From Cedecea davisae DSM 4568 (lineage in GTDB: Bacteria; Pseudomonadota; Gammaproteobacteria; Enterobacterales; Enterobacteriaceae): 64,000 nt of DNA. The position numbers were made by a program, and so were the translations under genes. Position 1 is the first letter of the stretch; each line of letters starts with the position of its first letter. The stretch covers positions 1,268,515-1,332,514 of the forward strand of contig NZ_KE161030.1 in NCBI RefSeq assembly GCF_000412335.2. The letters are read 5' to 3'. Below the pieces are notes generated by a model. It made no database searches, was not told the DNA's origin, and was given only the letters and a program-made list of their open reading frames with translations. Below, in pieces: positions 11,980-22,568 of the stretch.

Positions 11980-13653
11980 ATGACTGAATCTTTTGCTCAA
12001 CTATTTGAAGAATCCCTGAAAACAATCGAAACCCGTCCGGGTTCCATCGTTCGTGGTGTTGTTGTTGCTATCGACAAAGACGTAGTACTGGTTGACGCCG
12101 GTCTGAAATCTGAGTCCGCCATTCCGGCAGAGCAGTTCAAGAACGCCCAGGGCGAGCTGGAAATCCAGGTTGGTGACGAAGTTGACGTTGCTCTGGATGC
12201 AGTGGAAGACGGCTTCGGTGAAACCCTGCTGTCCCGTGAAAAAGCTAAACGTCACGAAGCTTGGATCACGCTGGAAAAAGCTTACGAAGAAGCTGAAACT
12301 GTGGTTGGTGTTATCAACGGCAAAGTTAAAGGTGGCTTCACTGTTGAGCTGAACGGTATTCGTGCGTTCCTGCCAGGTTCTCTGGTAGACGTTCGTCCAG
12401 TTCGCGACACCCTGCACCTCGAAGGCAAAGAGCTTGAGTTCAAAGTTATCAAGCTTGATCAGAAACGCAACAACGTTGTTGTTTCTCGCCGTGCGGTTAT
12501 CGAGTCTGAGAACAGCGCAGAGCGCGATCAGCTGCTTGAAAACCTGCAAGAAGGCATGGAAGTTAAAGGTATCGTTAAGAACCTCACTGACTACGGCGCA
12601 TTCGTTGATCTGGGCGGCGTTGACGGCCTGCTGCACATCACCGATATGGCATGGAAACGCGTTAAGCATCCAAGCGAAATCGTGAATGTTGGCGACGAAA
12701 TCACTGTTAAAGTGCTGAAGTTCGACCGCGAACGTACTCGTGTATCCCTCGGCCTGAAACAGCTGGGCGAAGATCCATGGGTAGCTATCGCTAAGCGTTA
12801 TCCAGAAGGTACCAAACTGACTGGCCGCGTGACCAACCTGACCGACTACGGCTGCTTCGTTGAAATCGAAGAAGGCGTTGAAGGCCTGGTTCACGTATCC
12901 GAAATGGATTGGACCAACAAAAACATCCACCCATCCAAAGTTGTTAACGTTGGTGATGTAGTGGAAGTTATGGTTCTGGATATCGACGAAGAACGTCGTC
13001 GTATCTCCCTGGGTCTGAAGCAGTGCAAAAACAACCCATGGCAGCAGTTCGCTGAGACCCACAACAAAGGCGATCGCGTTGAAGGTAAAATCAAGTCTAT
13101 CACTGACTTCGGTATCTTCATCGGCCTGGACGGCGGCATCGACGGCCTGGTTCACCTGTCTGACATCTCCTGGAACGTTGCAGGCGAAGAAGCAGTTCGT
13201 GAATACAAAAAAGGCGACGAAATCGCTGCAGTTGTTCTGCAGGTTGACGCAGAGCGTGAGCGTATCTCCCTGGGCGTTAAGCAGCTGGCAGAAGATCCGT
13301 TCAACAACTACGTTGCGCTGAACAAGAAAGGCACTATCGTTACTGGTAAAGTAACGGCAGTTGACGCGAAAGGTGCTACAGTTGAATTGGCAGACGGCGT
13401 TGAAGGCTACCTGCGTGCTTCTGAAGCTTCCCGTGACCGCGTTGAAGATGCAACTCTGGTTCTGAGCGTTGGCGACGATGTTGAAGCTAAGTTCACCGGC
13501 GTTGATCGTAAAAACCGTGTTGTAAGCCTGTCTGTTCGTGCTAAAGACGAAGCTGACGAGAAAGATGCAATCGCTACTGTTAACAACAAACAGGAAGAAA
13601 GCAACTTCTCTAACGCAATGGCTGAAGCATTCAAAGCAGCTAAAGGCGAGTAA
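11980..13653 (+). CDS. rpsA: 30S ribosomal protein S1
   Basis: Large RNA-binding protein of the small subunit that loads structured or weak-SD mRNAs. The 557 residues contain six S1/OB-fold repeats (roughly 20-90, 105-172, 190-260, 277-347, 364-435 and 450-520). The characteristic VxNLTDYGxFV / GLVHVSEM-type signatures are obvious in repeats 3-5. The first two repeats are divergent, as expected for the ribosome-anchoring part. Codon use is strongly biased to the codons of highly expressed genes. Confidence 0.99.
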   Translation: MTESFAQLFEESLKTIETRPGSIVRGVVVAIDKDVVLVDAGLKSESAIPAEQFKNAQGELEIQVGDEVDVALDAVEDGFGETLLSREKAKRHEAWITLEKAYEEAETVVGVINGKVKGGFTVELNGIRAFLPGSLVDVRPVRDTLHLEGKELEFKVIKLDQKRNNVVVSRRAVIESENSAERDQLLENLQEGMEVKGIVKNLTDYGAFVDLGGVDGLLHITDMAWKRVKHPSEIVNVGDEITVKVLKFDRERTRVSLGLKQLGEDPWVAIAKRYPEGTKLTGRVTNLTDYGCFVEIEEGVEGLVHVSEMDWTNKNIHPSKVVNVGDVVEVMVLDIDEERRRISLGLKQCKNNPWQQFAETHNKGDRVEGKIKSITDFGIFIGLDGGIDGLVHLSDISWNVAGEEAVREYKKGDEIAAVVLQVDAERERISLGVKQLAEDPFNNYVALNKKGTIVTGKVTAVDAKGATVELADGVEGYLRASEASRDRVEDATLVLSVGDDVEAKFTGVDRKNRVVSLSVRAKDEADEKDAIATVNNKQEESNFSNAMAEAFKAAKGE

Positions 13654-13697
13654 TCGTCCGAGCGTTGTATCCTGGCTGTTGCTGGGGTATAAAATCA

Positions 13698-13722
13698 GGG
13701 CGGCTTCGGCCGCCCTTGTTCG
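13698..13722 (+). terminator. Terminator-like hairpin between rpsA and ihfB
   Basis: Perfect GGGCGGC/GCCGCCC stem closed by a UUCG tetraloop, followed by TTGTT. The T-tract is short, so it may attenuate more than stop transcription into ihfB. Confidence 0.7.
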
Positions 13723-13770
13723 ATTGAGAGCTGTAAGCTAATTTTCCTGAATGGAAACCGGAGGAATCAC

Positions 13771-14055
13771 ATGACCAAGTCAGAATTGATAGAAAGACTT
13801 GCAACCCAGCAATCCCATGTCCCGGCGAAAGCGGTGGAAGATGCGGTTAAAGAGATGCTGGAGCATATGGCCTCTACGCTCGCCCAGGGTGAACGTATTG
13901 AAATCCGGGGTTTCGGCAGTTTCTCCTTACACTATTGCGCTCCTCGCACCGGACGTAATCCAAAAACCGGCGATAAAGTGGATCTGGAAGGTAAATACGT
14001 TCCGCACTTTAAACCAGGTAAAGAGCTACGTGACCGCGCCAATATTTATGGTTAA
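13771..14055 (+). CDS. ihfB: Integration host factor beta subunit
   Basis: DNA-bending nucleoid protein that pairs with IhfA. The 94 residues match E. coli. The core [18 protein letters not shown] holds the arm with the intercalating proline (P65 in RNPKTG), and [13 protein letters not shown] ends the fold. CGGAGGA is an ideal ribosome-binding site. It is followed by its own terminator. Confidence 0.98.
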   Translation: MTKSELIERLATQQSHVPAKAVEDAVKEMLEHMASTLAQGERIEIRGFGSFSLHYCAPRTGRNPKTGDKVDLEGKYVPHFKPGKELRDRANIYG

Positions 14056-14071
14056 TTCTTCGGAATTGACG

Positions 14072-14105
14072 AAAAAGGCACCTCGCCCGAGGTGCCTTTT
14101 TTTTG
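14072..14105 (+). terminator. Terminator of ihfB
   Basis: Long stem AAAAAGGCACCTCG/CGAGGTGCCTTTTT with a 2-base centre, running into eight T residues. Confidence 0.95.
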
Positions 14106-14256
14106 GCTTTACCAACGGGTTTGCGAACCATCTCCCTGCGGGAGATGTAACGTTGCTGGCTTAGCCGCTTAATGCATTACTCCGCGCTCATTTCCCCGCT
14201 AACCTTCTGATACTGATACCCGCTCAGCGCACACTGCTCCTGACAAGGAGGTGTGC

Positions 14257-16524
14257 ATGTTTTCAATTCCGGGGGTTGCCTGCGTTGTTATATTGGCTTC
14301 ATTGCCGCTGCTTTGGCTCCCGGTTATCCCGGCGACGTACTCTATTCTGCTGCTGCCCGTAGCGGCACTGCTACTCTGCGGCTGTTTTGGCCGTTATCGC
14401 TTTGCTCGTTATCTGGCTTTGTTTGTGCTGATGCTGAGCTGGAGCCTGCTGGCCGCCCGACAAACGCTGGATATGTTTGATGAGTTAGGGCAACAGCCGG
14501 TTTCAGCGCAGGTAAAAATAACCCGCAGCGACGGCGAGCGCCGCCATGAATTACGCATAGTGAGAGTCAACGGACGCTATCTGTTTCCTGCTCCCGGCGT
14601 GGCGCTCAAAAATAGCGTCTTTGCGCAGCCGGTATGCGAGGGGCAGGTATGGCAGATGAAGCTACGGCTTCGCCCGGTTCACGGGCAGCTAAACGAAGGC
14701 ATATTTGACGGCCAGCGCTACGCGCTTTCACAGCTTCTCCCGTTCACTGGCCGGGTTCTGAGCGCTACGCTGCTATCAGAAAGCTGTAATTTACGTGGCG
14801 AATGGCTTCGCAGGGCAAAAGCGGCCACGCAGCACCTACCCTGGCAAGGTGTGATAATCGCACTCGGCTTTGGGGAACGGATAGATGTGAGCGGCGAAGT
14901 AAAAAAAATTATGCGTGATACCGGCACCGCCCATCTTATGGCGATATCCGGGTTACATATAGCGCTTGCGGGAGGCATTGGCTGGTTGTTTGCCAGGGTA
15001 TTCCAGTTTTGCCTGCCGGCGCCCTGGATTGGTTATCGCCTGCCGCTGCTGGCGAGTTTTGGCGTGGCGTTGTTCTATACGTGGCTTTCGGGCATGAGCC
15101 CGCCAGCCGTTCGCACCATGGTGGGGATGGGCGTCTGGGCGGCACTCCGGCTGAGCGGCCGCCAGTGGCCATCGTGGCACGTATTGCTTTGCTGTGCAGC
15201 GGGCATCGTTTTCTGCGAACCGCTGGCTATCCTGGCGGACAGTCTTTGGCTATCGGCGCTGGCGGTAGGTGGGCTGATATTCTGGTATCAGTGGGTGCCG
15301 CAGCCGCGCCTGAATTTGCCCCGATATTTGAAGCCGCTAATCGATCTGCTCTATCTTCAGCTTGGCGTAACTCTTCTGCTGGTGCCGCTTCAGCTTCTAC
15401 TGTTTCATGGCGTGAGCTTTACCTCACTGGTTGCAAACTTGTTTGCGGTCCCGGCAATTACGTTTATCAGCGTGCCGCTAATATTGTGTGGCATGGTTCT
15501 GGTCTCGCTGCCGGGGGCCGGTGCGGCGCTATGGTATCTGGCCGATAAATCTCTGGCCGTGGTGTTTGCTCTACTTGCGGGCCTTCCCGCCGGTTGGGTG
15601 GCGCTGGACCGGCGCTTTATCTGGCTGGCGTTTTTTGCCTGGTGGGGGATTGTTATCTGGCGATTTTGCCTTTGGCGCAGCTCTCCCGCGGCTGTCATCG
15701 CTATTCTGCTGTGCATGTCATCTCCTTTCTGGCGTAAACCTATTCCTGAAGGCTGGGCGATACATATGCTGGATGTCGGGCACGGGCTTGCCGTGGTTAT
15801 TGAAAAAGAAGGGAAGGCCTTGCTGTATGATACGGGCAATGCGTGGCCCGGTGGCGATGCGGCAAGGCAAGTGATAATTCCGTGGCTGAAATGGCACAAT
15901 CTTGAACCCGAAAACGCGATCATTAGCCATGAGCATCTGGACCACATCGGCGGACTTGGCAGCTTAGAGGAGGAGTGGCCCGGTCTGAAAGTCCGAAGCC
16001 CGCTGCCGGATAAAGGGCATCAACCCTGCTTTCGTGGCCAGCAATGGCGCTGGCAGGGGCTGCAATTTAGCGCTTTGTGGCCGCCGAAGGACACTCAGAA
16101 CACGGGCAATAATCGCTCCTGCGTGGTGATGGTGAGCGACGGAAAATTCAGACTCTTGCTTACCGGAGATCTGGAGGCCGGGGCTGAACTGGCTATGCTA
16201 AGGAAGCGGTGGCAGGAATTAAAAGCAGATATTATTCAGGTTCCTCATCACGGGAGCCGCACATCTTCAAGCGGGCCGCTGCTGCGGGCGGTATCCGGCA
16301 GCGTGGCGCTGGCTTCCACATCGCGTTATAACGCATGGCGCTTACCTTCCCTGAATATTATTGAGCGCTACCACAAATATGGTTACCGCTGGTACGACAC
16401 GGCTCTGTCGGGGCAGCTGACAATCACAATAAACAGTGATAAATGGCAAATCTCTGGCTTCAGAGAGCAAATATTGCCCCGTTGGTATCATCAGTGGTTT
16501 GGCGTCACCCGCGATAATGGGTAG
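14257..16524 (+). CDS. comEC: ComEC/Rec2-family DNA uptake channel (YcaI)
   Basis: Inner-membrane protein homologous to the competence channel ComEC; the E. coli ortholog (YcaI) is tied to DNA uptake. Order: N-terminal membrane and OB-like segment, central competence domain with many helices ([20 protein letters not shown] at about 226-245), and a C-terminal metallo-beta-lactamase domain. That domain shows [13 protein letters not shown], the metal motif [10 protein letters not shown] near residue 556 and [11 protein letters not shown]. All metal ligands are present, unlike ComEC versions with a degenerate domain. An in-frame GTG at 14251 overlaps the strong AAGGAGG (14245-14251), so ATG 14257, five bases after it, is chosen: 755 residues. 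msbA follows after 37 bases. Confidence 0.93.
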   Translation: MFSIPGVACVVILASLPLLWLPVIPATYSILLLPVAALLLCGCFGRYRFARYLALFVLMLSWSLLAARQTLDMFDELGQQPVSAQVKITRSDGERRHELRIVRVNGRYLFPAPGVALKNSVFAQPVCEGQVWQMKLRLRPVHGQLNEGIFDGQRYALSQLLPFTGRVLSATLLSESCNLRGEWLRRAKAATQHLPWQGVIIALGFGERIDVSGEVKKIMRDTGTAHLMAISGLHIALAGGIGWLFARVFQFCLPAPWIGYRLPLLASFGVALFYTWLSGMSPPAVRTMVGMGVWAALRLSGRQWPSWHVLLCCAAGIVFCEPLAILADSLWLSALAVGGLIFWYQWVPQPRLNLPRYLKPLIDLLYLQLGVTLLLVPLQLLLFHGVSFTSLVANLFAVPAITFISVPLILCGMVLVSLPGAGAALWYLADKSLAVVFALLAGLPAGWVALDRRFIWLAFFAWWGIVIWRFCLWRSSPAAVIAILLCMSSPFWRKPIPEGWAIHMLDVGHGLAVVIEKEGKALLYDTGNAWPGGDAARQVIIPWLKWHNLEPENAIISHEHLDHIGGLGSLEEEWPGLKVRSPLPDKGHQPCFRGQQWRWQGLQFSALWPPKDTQNTGNNRSCVVMVSDGKFRLLLTGDLEAGAELAMLRKRWQELKADIIQVPHHGSRTSSSGPLLRAVSGSVALASTSRYNAWRLPSLNIIERYHKYGYRWYDTALSGQLTITINSDKWQISGFREQILPRWYHQWFGVTRDNG

Positions 16525-16561
16525 AATATGCGGCTATTTCATAAAAGGCTGGTTCGACTTA

Positions 16562-18310
16562 ATGCAGAACGATAAAGATCTCTCCACGTGGCAGACTTTC
16601 CGCCGGCTCTGGCCGATGATAACCCCATTTAGAACGGGTCTGATTGTGGCTGGGATAGCGTTAATCCTTAATGCTGCGAGCGACACCTATATGCTTTCGC
16701 TGCTGAAACCTCTGCTGGATGATGGTTTCGGCAAAACGGACTCATCGGTGCTGCTGTGGATGCCGCTGGCCGTTATCGCCCTGATGCTGCTGCGCGGTAT
16801 CACAAGCTATGTCTCCAGCTACTGCATTTCATGGGTTTCGGGAATGGTGGTGATGAATATGCGTCGCCGCTTGTTCAGCCACATGATGGGCATGCCGGTC
16901 GCTTTCTTCGACCAGCAGTCGACGGGTACGTTGCTTTCACGTATTACCTACGATTCTGAGCAGGTTGCTTCTTCATCTTCCAGCGCGCTGATTACCGTAG
17001 TGCGCGAAGGTGCCTCGATTATCGGTCTGTTTGTGCTGATGTTTTGGTACAGCTGGCAGCTGTCGGTTATTTTGATCGTACTGGCGCCTATCGTTTCGTT
17101 TGCCATTCGCTTCGTGTCCAAGCGTTTTCGTAATATCAGCAAAAACATGCAGAACACCATGGGGCAGGTAACAACCAGCGCCGAACAGATGCTGAAGGGC
17201 CATAAAGAAGTGCTGATCTTCGGCGGCCAGCAGGTGGAAACCAGCCGTTTCGACAAGGTTAGCAACCGCATGCGTAACCAGGGGATGAAGCTGGTTTCTG
17301 CGTCTTCTATTTCTGACCCGATCATTCAGCTGATTGCCTCTTTCGCTTTGGCCTTCGTGCTTTATGCCGCAAGCTTCCCGAGCGTAATGGAGACCCTCAC
17401 CGCCGGGACTATTACCGTCGTCTTCTCTTCGATGATTGCGCTGATGCGCCCGTTGAAATCACTGACCAACGTTAACGCCCAGTTCCAGCGCGGTATGGCC
17501 GCCTGCCAGACGCTGTTCTCCATCCTCGATTCTGAACAGGAAAAAGACAACGGCAAACAGGTTATCGAGCGCTCTAAAGGCGACGTTGAATTCCGCAATG
17601 TTACCTTTACCTATCCGGGGCGCGATGTTCCTGCCCTGCGCAATATCAACCTGACCATCCCGGCAGGTAAAACCGTTGCCCTGGTAGGCCGCTCCGGCTC
17701 CGGTAAATCAACCATCGCCAGTCTGATCACTCGTTTCTACGAGCAGGAAGAGGGTGAGGTTCTGATTGATGGCCTGGATATTCGTGAATATACCCTTGCT
17801 TCGCTGCGTAACCAGGTTGCTCTGGTTTCTCAGAATGTGCATTTGTTCAACGATACCATCGCCAATAACATCGCTTATGCCCGCACCGAGCAGTATTCGC
17901 GTGAGGATATCGAAAAGGCCGCGCGTATGGCCTATGCCATGGACTTCATTAGCAAGATGGAGAACGGGCTTGATACCATGATCGGTGAAAACGGCGTGCT
18001 GCTTTCAGGCGGCCAGCGCCAGCGTATTGCGATTGCTCGTGCGCTGCTGCGTGATAGCCCGATTCTGATCCTCGATGAGGCCACCTCTGCGCTTGATACC
18101 GAGTCTGAGCGTGCTATTCAGGCGGCGCTTGATGAGCTGCAAAAAAACCGTACCTCGCTGGTTATCGCCCACAGACTGTCAACCATCGAGCAGGCTGACG
18201 AAATCGTGGTAGTGGAAGATGGCCGCATCGTTGAGCGCGGGCCGCACCAGGAGCTGCTGGCTCACCGCGGCGTGTATGCCCAGCTTCATAAGATGCAATT
18301 TGGCGAATGA
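16562..18310 (+). CDS. msbA: Lipid A ABC flippase MsbA
   Basis: Half-transporter that works as a homodimer to flip lipid A-core across the inner membrane; essential in E. coli. The start [11 protein letters not shown] gives 582 residues, as in E. coli; an open frame continues upstream without similarity. Six membrane helices fill about residues 20-320. The ATPase domain has Walker [10 protein letters not shown], signature LSGGQRQR and Walker [13 protein letters not shown]. Its last four bases overlap lpxK (ATGA), so the two are translationally coupled. Confidence 0.99.
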   Translation: MQNDKDLSTWQTFRRLWPMITPFRTGLIVAGIALILNAASDTYMLSLLKPLLDDGFGKTDSSVLLWMPLAVIALMLLRGITSYVSSYCISWVSGMVVMNMRRRLFSHMMGMPVAFFDQQSTGTLLSRITYDSEQVASSSSSALITVVREGASIIGLFVLMFWYSWQLSVILIVLAPIVSFAIRFVSKRFRNISKNMQNTMGQVTTSAEQMLKGHKEVLIFGGQQVETSRFDKVSNRMRNQGMKLVSASSISDPIIQLIASFALAFVLYAASFPSVMETLTAGTITVVFSSMIALMRPLKSLTNVNAQFQRGMAACQTLFSILDSEQEKDNGKQVIERSKGDVEFRNVTFTYPGRDVPALRNINLTIPAGKTVALVGRSGSGKSTIASLITRFYEQEEGEVLIDGLDIREYTLASLRNQVALVSQNVHLFNDTIANNIAYARTEQYSREDIEKAARMAYAMDFISKMENGLDTMIGENGVLLSGGQRQRIAIARALLRDSPILILDEATSALDTESERAIQAALDELQKNRTSLVIAHRLSTIEQADEIVVVEDGRIVERGPHQELLAHRGVYAQLHKMQFGE

Positions 18311-19290
18311 TAGAGCGCATCTGGTCGGGTAAATCTCCGCTCTACCTGCTGCTATTGCCGCTTTCCTGGCTGTATGGCCTGGTGAGCGGCATAATCCGCC
18401 TCTCTTATCGCCTTGGCCTGCGCAAAGCCTGGCGTGCTCCGGTTCCCGTCGTTGTGGTAGGCAATTTGACCGCAGGTGGCAACGGGAAAACGCCGGTCGT
18501 TATCTGGCTGGTTGAGCAGCTACAGCGGCGCGGAATTCGCGTCGGTGTAGTTTCCCGCGGCTACGGCGGCAAGGCTGCCGCTTACCCTCTGCTGCTTGAC
18601 TCTCAAACGACTCCCTCTGAAGCAGGCGATGAGCCGGTGCTGATTTTTCAGCGTACCGGTGCGCCGGTAGCGGTAGCGCCAAAACGCAGCGAGGCTGTTA
18701 AAGCGCTTATTCAGTCATCAGACCCGCAAATTATTATTACCGATGACGGGTTGCAGCATTACGCTCTGGCCCGCGATAAAGAAATTGTGGTGATTGACGG
18801 CGCTCGCCGCTTTGGCAACGGCTGGTGGTTACCCGCCGGGCCGATGCGTGAGAGGGCCGGGCGTCTGCGCAGCGTGGATGCGGTAATTGTTAACGGCGGC
18901 GTGGCGCAGTCCGGGGAAATAGCCATGCGCCTGGAGCCGGGGCTGGCCATTAATGTCCTGACCGGCGAGCGTCGCCCGGTAAATGCGTTGAGCAACGTGG
19001 TTGCTATGGCCGGTATCGGGCATCCTCCGCGCTTTTTTGCCACGCTCGAACAGTGTGGCGTGAAGCCGGTTAAAACCGTTGCGCTTGCCGACCACCAGGC
19101 CATTACCGAACAGGATATGCTCAACATCGCGGCACCCGGACAAACGGTGTTGATGACGGAGAAAGATGCGGTTAAATGCCGCGCTTTTGTGCAGGGGCAT
19201 CCCGACTGGTGGTATTTGCCGGTAGATGCGCAGCTGACTTCGCCGTTGGCCGATGCTTTGCTCAGGGAGTTACTGGCTCTGGTGCGGTAG
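18307..19290 (+). CDS. lpxK: Tetraacyldisaccharide 4'-kinase
   Basis: Membrane-associated kinase of lipid A synthesis that adds the 4'-phosphate. It has 327 residues (E. coli 328). A hydrophobic N-terminal helix (about 10-35) is followed by an unusual P-loop, [11 protein letters not shown] (52-62), typical of Lpx[10 protein letters not shown] and [13 protein letters not shown] are further family motifs. Overlaps the msbA stop by four bases. Confidence 0.98.
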   Translation: MIERIWSGKSPLYLLLLPLSWLYGLVSGIIRLSYRLGLRKAWRAPVPVVVVGNLTAGGNGKTPVVIWLVEQLQRRGIRVGVVSRGYGGKAAAYPLLLDSQTTPSEAGDEPVLIFQRTGAPVAVAPKRSEAVKALIQSSDPQIIITDDGLQHYALARDKEIVVIDGARRFGNGWWLPAGPMRERAGRLRSVDAVIVNGGVAQSGEIAMRLEPGLAINVLTGERRPVNALSNVVAMAGIGHPPRFFATLEQCGVKPVKTVALADHQAITEQDMLNIAAPGQTVLMTEKDAVKCRAFVQGHPDWWYLPVDAQLTSPLADALLRELLALVR

Positions 19291-19333
19291 CGTTACCGGC
19301 ACCGGTTTTGTGTTCGTTGATAACAGGTGTGCC

Positions 19334-20566
19334 ATGACCGTTCCGCATCTTTCACTCCGCGCAGCCCGGAATCTGCACCTTGCCGCTCAGGGGCTTTTAC
19401 AAAAACCTCGCCGCCGCGCTCGTCCTTCGGACATTAGCGAGGCGGTATCCCGCATGTCGCTTCTGCAAATTGATACCATCAATATTGTTGCCCGCAGCCC
19501 TTACCTGGTCCTGTTCAGCCGCCTTGGGCGTTTTGAGCAAAACTGGCTGGATAACGCGCTTGCGAACGGCGAGCTGATTGAGTATTGGGCGCATGAAGCC
19601 TGCTTCCTGCCAAAGCAGGATTTTTCCCTGATCCGCCACCGCATGCTCAGCCCGGAAAATATGGGCTGGAAATACCGCCCTGAGTGGATGGCGGAACATG
19701 CAGAGGATATAAAGCAGCTGCTGGCGTTTATCGAGCAAAACGGCCCGGTGCGCTCTGCCGACTTTGAACATCCCCGCAAGGGAGCCAGCGGCTGGTGGGA
19801 GTGGAAGCCGCAGAAAAAACACCTCGAAGGCCTGTTTACCGCCGGGAAGGTTATGGTTACCGAGCGGCGTAATTTCCAGCGCGTGTATGATTTGACTCAC
19901 CGGGTGATGCCGCACTGGGACGACGCCGTCCATCTTATTGACCAGCAGCAGGCCGAGCTGAAAATGCTGGAGAACAGCGCCCGCAGCCTCGGCGTGTTTC
20001 GCCCCGAATGGCTGGCGGACTACTACCGCCTGAAAAACCTCGCGTTAAAACCGCTACTTGAGAACTGGATTTCTTCCGGCAGCGTCATCCGGGTTGAAGT
20101 CGAGAAACTGGGCGAAATGCTGCTGCATCACTCGCTATTGCCGCTGCTGGATAAAGCTCAGCAAAACCAGCTAAAAGCCACCCACAGCGCCGTGCTGTCG
20201 CCTTTTGATCCCGTAGTCTGGGATCGCAGAAGGGCGGAAGCGCTGTTTGATTTCTCCTACCGGCTCGAGTGCTACACGCCCGCTGAAAAACGCCGCTACG
20301 GCTACTTCGTTCTGCCGCTGCTGCACAATGGCGCTCTGGTTGGCCGAATGGACGCCAAAATGCACCGCAAGCAGGGAGAGCTGGAAGTGATAAGCCTTTA
20401 CCTGGAGGAGGGTGTCAAAGTGACCCGCTCGTTGGTAGAAGGGTTACGGGGCGCGTTGAACGAGTTTGCCCTTTGGCAGTCGGCAACGAATATCTCCTTT
20501 GGCATGTTGCCGGAAGCGCTAAGAGAAACATGGGGGCCGGGTTGGGAAATGGCCCCGGCGGGCTAG
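19334..20566 (+). CDS. ycaQ: DNA interstrand cross-link glycosylase YcaQ (AlkX)
   Basis: HTH_42-family DNA glycosylase; the E. coli protein unhooks interstrand cross-links such as those from nitrogen mustards. The motif LLQIDTINIVARSPY contains the Q-x-D catalytic pair (Q45, D47) that distinguishes YcaQ from AlkZ (Q-x-Q). The conserved ATHSAVLSPFDPVVWDR region comes later. The ATG at 19334 gives 410 residues, as in E. coli; the longer frame upstream runs into lpxK and is not conserved. It lies 43 bases after lpxK and 48 before ycaR. Confidence 0.93.
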   Translation: MTVPHLSLRAARNLHLAAQGLLQKPRRRARPSDISEAVSRMSLLQIDTINIVARSPYLVLFSRLGRFEQNWLDNALANGELIEYWAHEACFLPKQDFSLIRHRMLSPENMGWKYRPEWMAEHAEDIKQLLAFIEQNGPVRSADFEHPRKGASGWWEWKPQKKHLEGLFTAGKVMVTERRNFQRVYDLTHRVMPHWDDAVHLIDQQQAELKMLENSARSLGVFRPEWLADYYRLKNLALKPLLENWISSGSVIRVEVEKLGEMLLHHSLLPLLDKAQQNQLKATHSAVLSPFDPVVWDRRRAEALFDFSYRLECYTPAEKRRYGYFVLPLLHNGALVGRMDAKMHRKQGELEVISLYLEEGVKVTRSLVEGLRGALNEFALWQSATNISFGMLPEALRETWGPGWEMAPAG

Positions 20567-20614
20567 TCATTTATGCTATTCTGGTGCCGTCGATGGCACT
20601 CATCTGGAGTAATT

Positions 20615-20797
20615 ATGGAAAGTCGTTTACTTGAAATCATTGCCTGCCCGGTTTGTAACGGCAAGCTCTATTATAACCAGGAAAAGCAAGAGCTTATCTG
20701 TAAGCCCGATGGCCTGGCGTTCCCGCTGCGCGACGGCATCCCGGTTCTGCTGGAAACCGAAGCGCGTACCCTGAATTCGGACGAGACCAATCCATGA
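20615..20797 (+). CDS. ycaR: Trm112-like zinc-ribbon protein YcaR
   Basis: Small 60-residue protein of the UPF0434/Trm112 family. It keeps one CxxC ([14 protein letters not shown]) but has a single further Cys (LICKPDG), so a full four-Cys zinc site is not evident. [11 protein letters not shown] is the typical end motif. The start MESRLLEII follows CTGGAG by seven bases. It overlaps kdsB by four bases (ATGA), an arrangement conserved in enterobacteria; function unknown. Confidence 0.92.
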   Translation: MESRLLEIIACPVCNGKLYYNQEKQELICKPDGLAFPLRDGIPVLLETEARTLNSDETNP

Positions 20798-21540
20798 GTT
20801 TTGTGGCTATTATTCCCGCACGCTATGCCTCCACGCGCCTGCCGGGTAAACCTCTGAAAGATATCAACGGTAAAGCGATGATCCTCCACGTGCTGGACAG
20901 GGCGCGTGAGTCCGGCGCCGAGCGTATCATCGTCGCTACCGATCACCCTGAGGTTGCAAGCGTGGTTGAAGCCGCCGGAGGCGAAGTTTGCCTGACCAGC
21001 CCCGACCATCAGTCCGGCACCGAACGCCTGGCGGAAGTGATTGAAAAATGCGGCTTTAGCGATGAGACGGTTATCGTTAATGTGCAGGGCGATGAGCCGA
21101 TGATCCCGCCGGTCATTATTCAGCAGGTGGCTAACAACGTTGCTAACAGCCAGGCCGGAATGGCGACGCTTGCGGTGCCGATTGACTCAGCGGAAGAAGC
21201 CTTTAATCCCAACGCCGTGAAAGTGGTGATGGACGCTCAGGGCTACGCGCTCTATTTCTCACGCGCAACCATTCCGTGGGATCGCGAGCGTTTTGCTAAG
21301 TCCCGCGAAGAGATTGGCGATACCTTCCTGCGCCATATCGGCATTTACGGCTACCGCGCCGGTTTTATCCGCCGCTATGTTAGCTGGGAGCCAAGCCAGC
21401 TTGAGCAGATTGAAATGCTGGAGCAGCTGCGGGTGCTGTGGAACGGGGAAAAAATCCACGTTGCCGTCGCTAAGGCTATCCCGAGTATTGGCGTTGATAC
21501 GCCGGAAGATCTGGAGCGCGTCCGCCTCGCGATGCGCTAA
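20794..21540 (+). CDS. kdsB: 3-deoxy-manno-octulosonate cytidylyltransferase
   Basis: Activates Kdo with CTP for addition to lipid A. The 248 residues match E. coli KdsB. The nucleotide-binding start [16 protein letters not shown] is intact, as are [10 protein letters not shown] and the ending [15 protein letters not shown]. Translation is coupled to ycaR by the four-base overlap. Together with msbA and lpxK it makes this stretch a lipopolysaccharide cluster. Confidence 0.99.
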   Translation: MSFVAIIPARYASTRLPGKPLKDINGKAMILHVLDRARESGAERIIVATDHPEVASVVEAAGGEVCLTSPDHQSGTERLAEVIEKCGFSDETVIVNVQGDEPMIPPVIIQQVANNVANSQAGMATLAVPIDSAEEAFNPNAVKVVMDAQGYALYFSRATIPWDRERFAKSREEIGDTFLRHIGIYGYRAGFIRRYVSWEPSQLEQIEMLEQLRVLWNGEKIHVAVAKAIPSIGVDTPEDLERVRLAMR

Positions 21541-21559
21541 GCCTTTCTTCTGTGCAAAC

Positions 21560-21590
21560 AAACCGGCCCTTTGCGCCGGTTTTTCTTTTT
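21560..21590 (+). terminator. Terminator of ycaR-kdsB
   Basis: ACCGGC/GCCGGT stem, extended by outer A-T pairs, followed by a T-rich tract (TTTTTCTTTTT). Confidence 0.85.
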
Positions 21591-21674
21591 CTGAATCCAG
21601 ATTGATCTGAAGTGGTGACAACTTCCCCTGCTGCGCTCATTATTAAATCAACAGTATTACCAGGGGAAATCGGT

Positions 21675-22568
21675 ATGGAATTGCTGCGTAAGGAGCTAAG
21701 TCACCTGCTGGGTGAGAAACTCAGCCGCATTGAGTGCATCAGCGAACATACGGAAACGTCGCTGTGGTCGCTGTATGACAGCGAAGGTCACGCTATGCCG
21801 CTGCTGGCAAAAAGCTTTACCTCGCCCGGGCTGGCCGCCCAGCTGGCGTGGAAAATGTCGCTGCTCGCGCGCTCGGGTACGGTGAGGATGCCGGTGGTTT
21901 ACGGAGTTATCACTCACGACGACATTCCCGGGCCGGATGTTCTGCTAATGGAGCGGCTGCGCGGGGTGCCAGGTGAAGCACCGACGCGCACGCCCAACCG
22001 CTGGGAGCAGCTTAAAGATCAGATAGTCGAGGGGTTGCTTTCCTGGCACCGGGTAGACAGCGGAGGCTGCGTCGGCAACGTTGACAGCACCCAGGAAAAC
22101 ATCTGGCCGCACTGGTATCGCCAGCGGGTTGAGGTTCTGTGGAGCACGCTCAATCAATACCAAAATACCGGGCTGACGATGCAGGACAGGCGCATTTTGT
22201 TCCGCACCCGCGAGTGCCTGCCGCGCATGTTTGAAAACTTTAACGATAACTGCGTGCTCATCCACGGCAATTTTTCCCTCAGAAGCATGCTCAAGGACTC
22301 ACGCAGCGACCAGCTGCTGGCGATGGTTAACCCCGGCATGATGCTGTGGGCGCCCCGGGAATACGAGCTGTTCCGGCTTTCAGAACCGGGCCAGTCGGAG
22401 AGCCTGCTGTGGCGCTATTTACAGCGTGCCCCGGTGGCGGAGTCTTTCCTCTGGCGGCGCTGGCTGTACGTGCTGTGGGATGAAATTGCTCAACTGTTGC
22501 AGACCGGCCGTCTTAACCGGCCTGCGTTTGATAAAGCCTCGAAGGAACTACTCCCCTGGCTCTCCTGA
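21675..22568 (+). CDS. ycbJ: YcbJ, kinase-like protein with substituted catalytic residues
   Basis: Conserved enterobacterial protein of unknown function, 297 residues from the ATG that follows AGGGGA. The second half resembles the C-lobe of aminoglycoside phosphotransferase-type kinases: LIHGNFSLRSML aligns with the HGDxxxxN catalytic loop, and AMVNPGMMLWAPREYELFRL with the metal-binding IDPG/IDW segment plus the PEYDLARL-like helix. At the three key positions the expected Asp, Asn and Asp are Asn199, Ser204 and Asn219. The fold is inferred from motif spacing; loss of kinase chemistry is a further inference. Its last 21 bases overlap the 3' end of elyC on the other strand. Confidence 0.85.
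   Translation: MELLRKELSHLLGEKLSRIECISEHTETSLWSLYDSEGHAMPLLAKSFTSPGLAAQLAWKMSLLARSGTVRMPVVYGVITHDDIPGPDVLLMERLRGVPGEAPTRTPNRWEQLKDQIVEGLLSWHRVDSGGCVGNVDSTQENIWPHWYRQRVEVLWSTLNQYQNTGLTMQDRRILFRTRECLPRMFENFNDNCVLIHGNFSLRSMLKDSRSDQLLAMVNPGMMLWAPREYELFRLSEPGQSESLLWRYLQRAPVAESFLWRRWLYVLWDEIAQLLQTGRLNRPAFDKASKELLPWLS

Noticed and set aside
12001-13155. 384-codon open frame on the minus strand opposite rpsA
   Set aside because: Antisense shadow caused by rpsA codon bias; the strand-opposite S1 repeats explain it fully.
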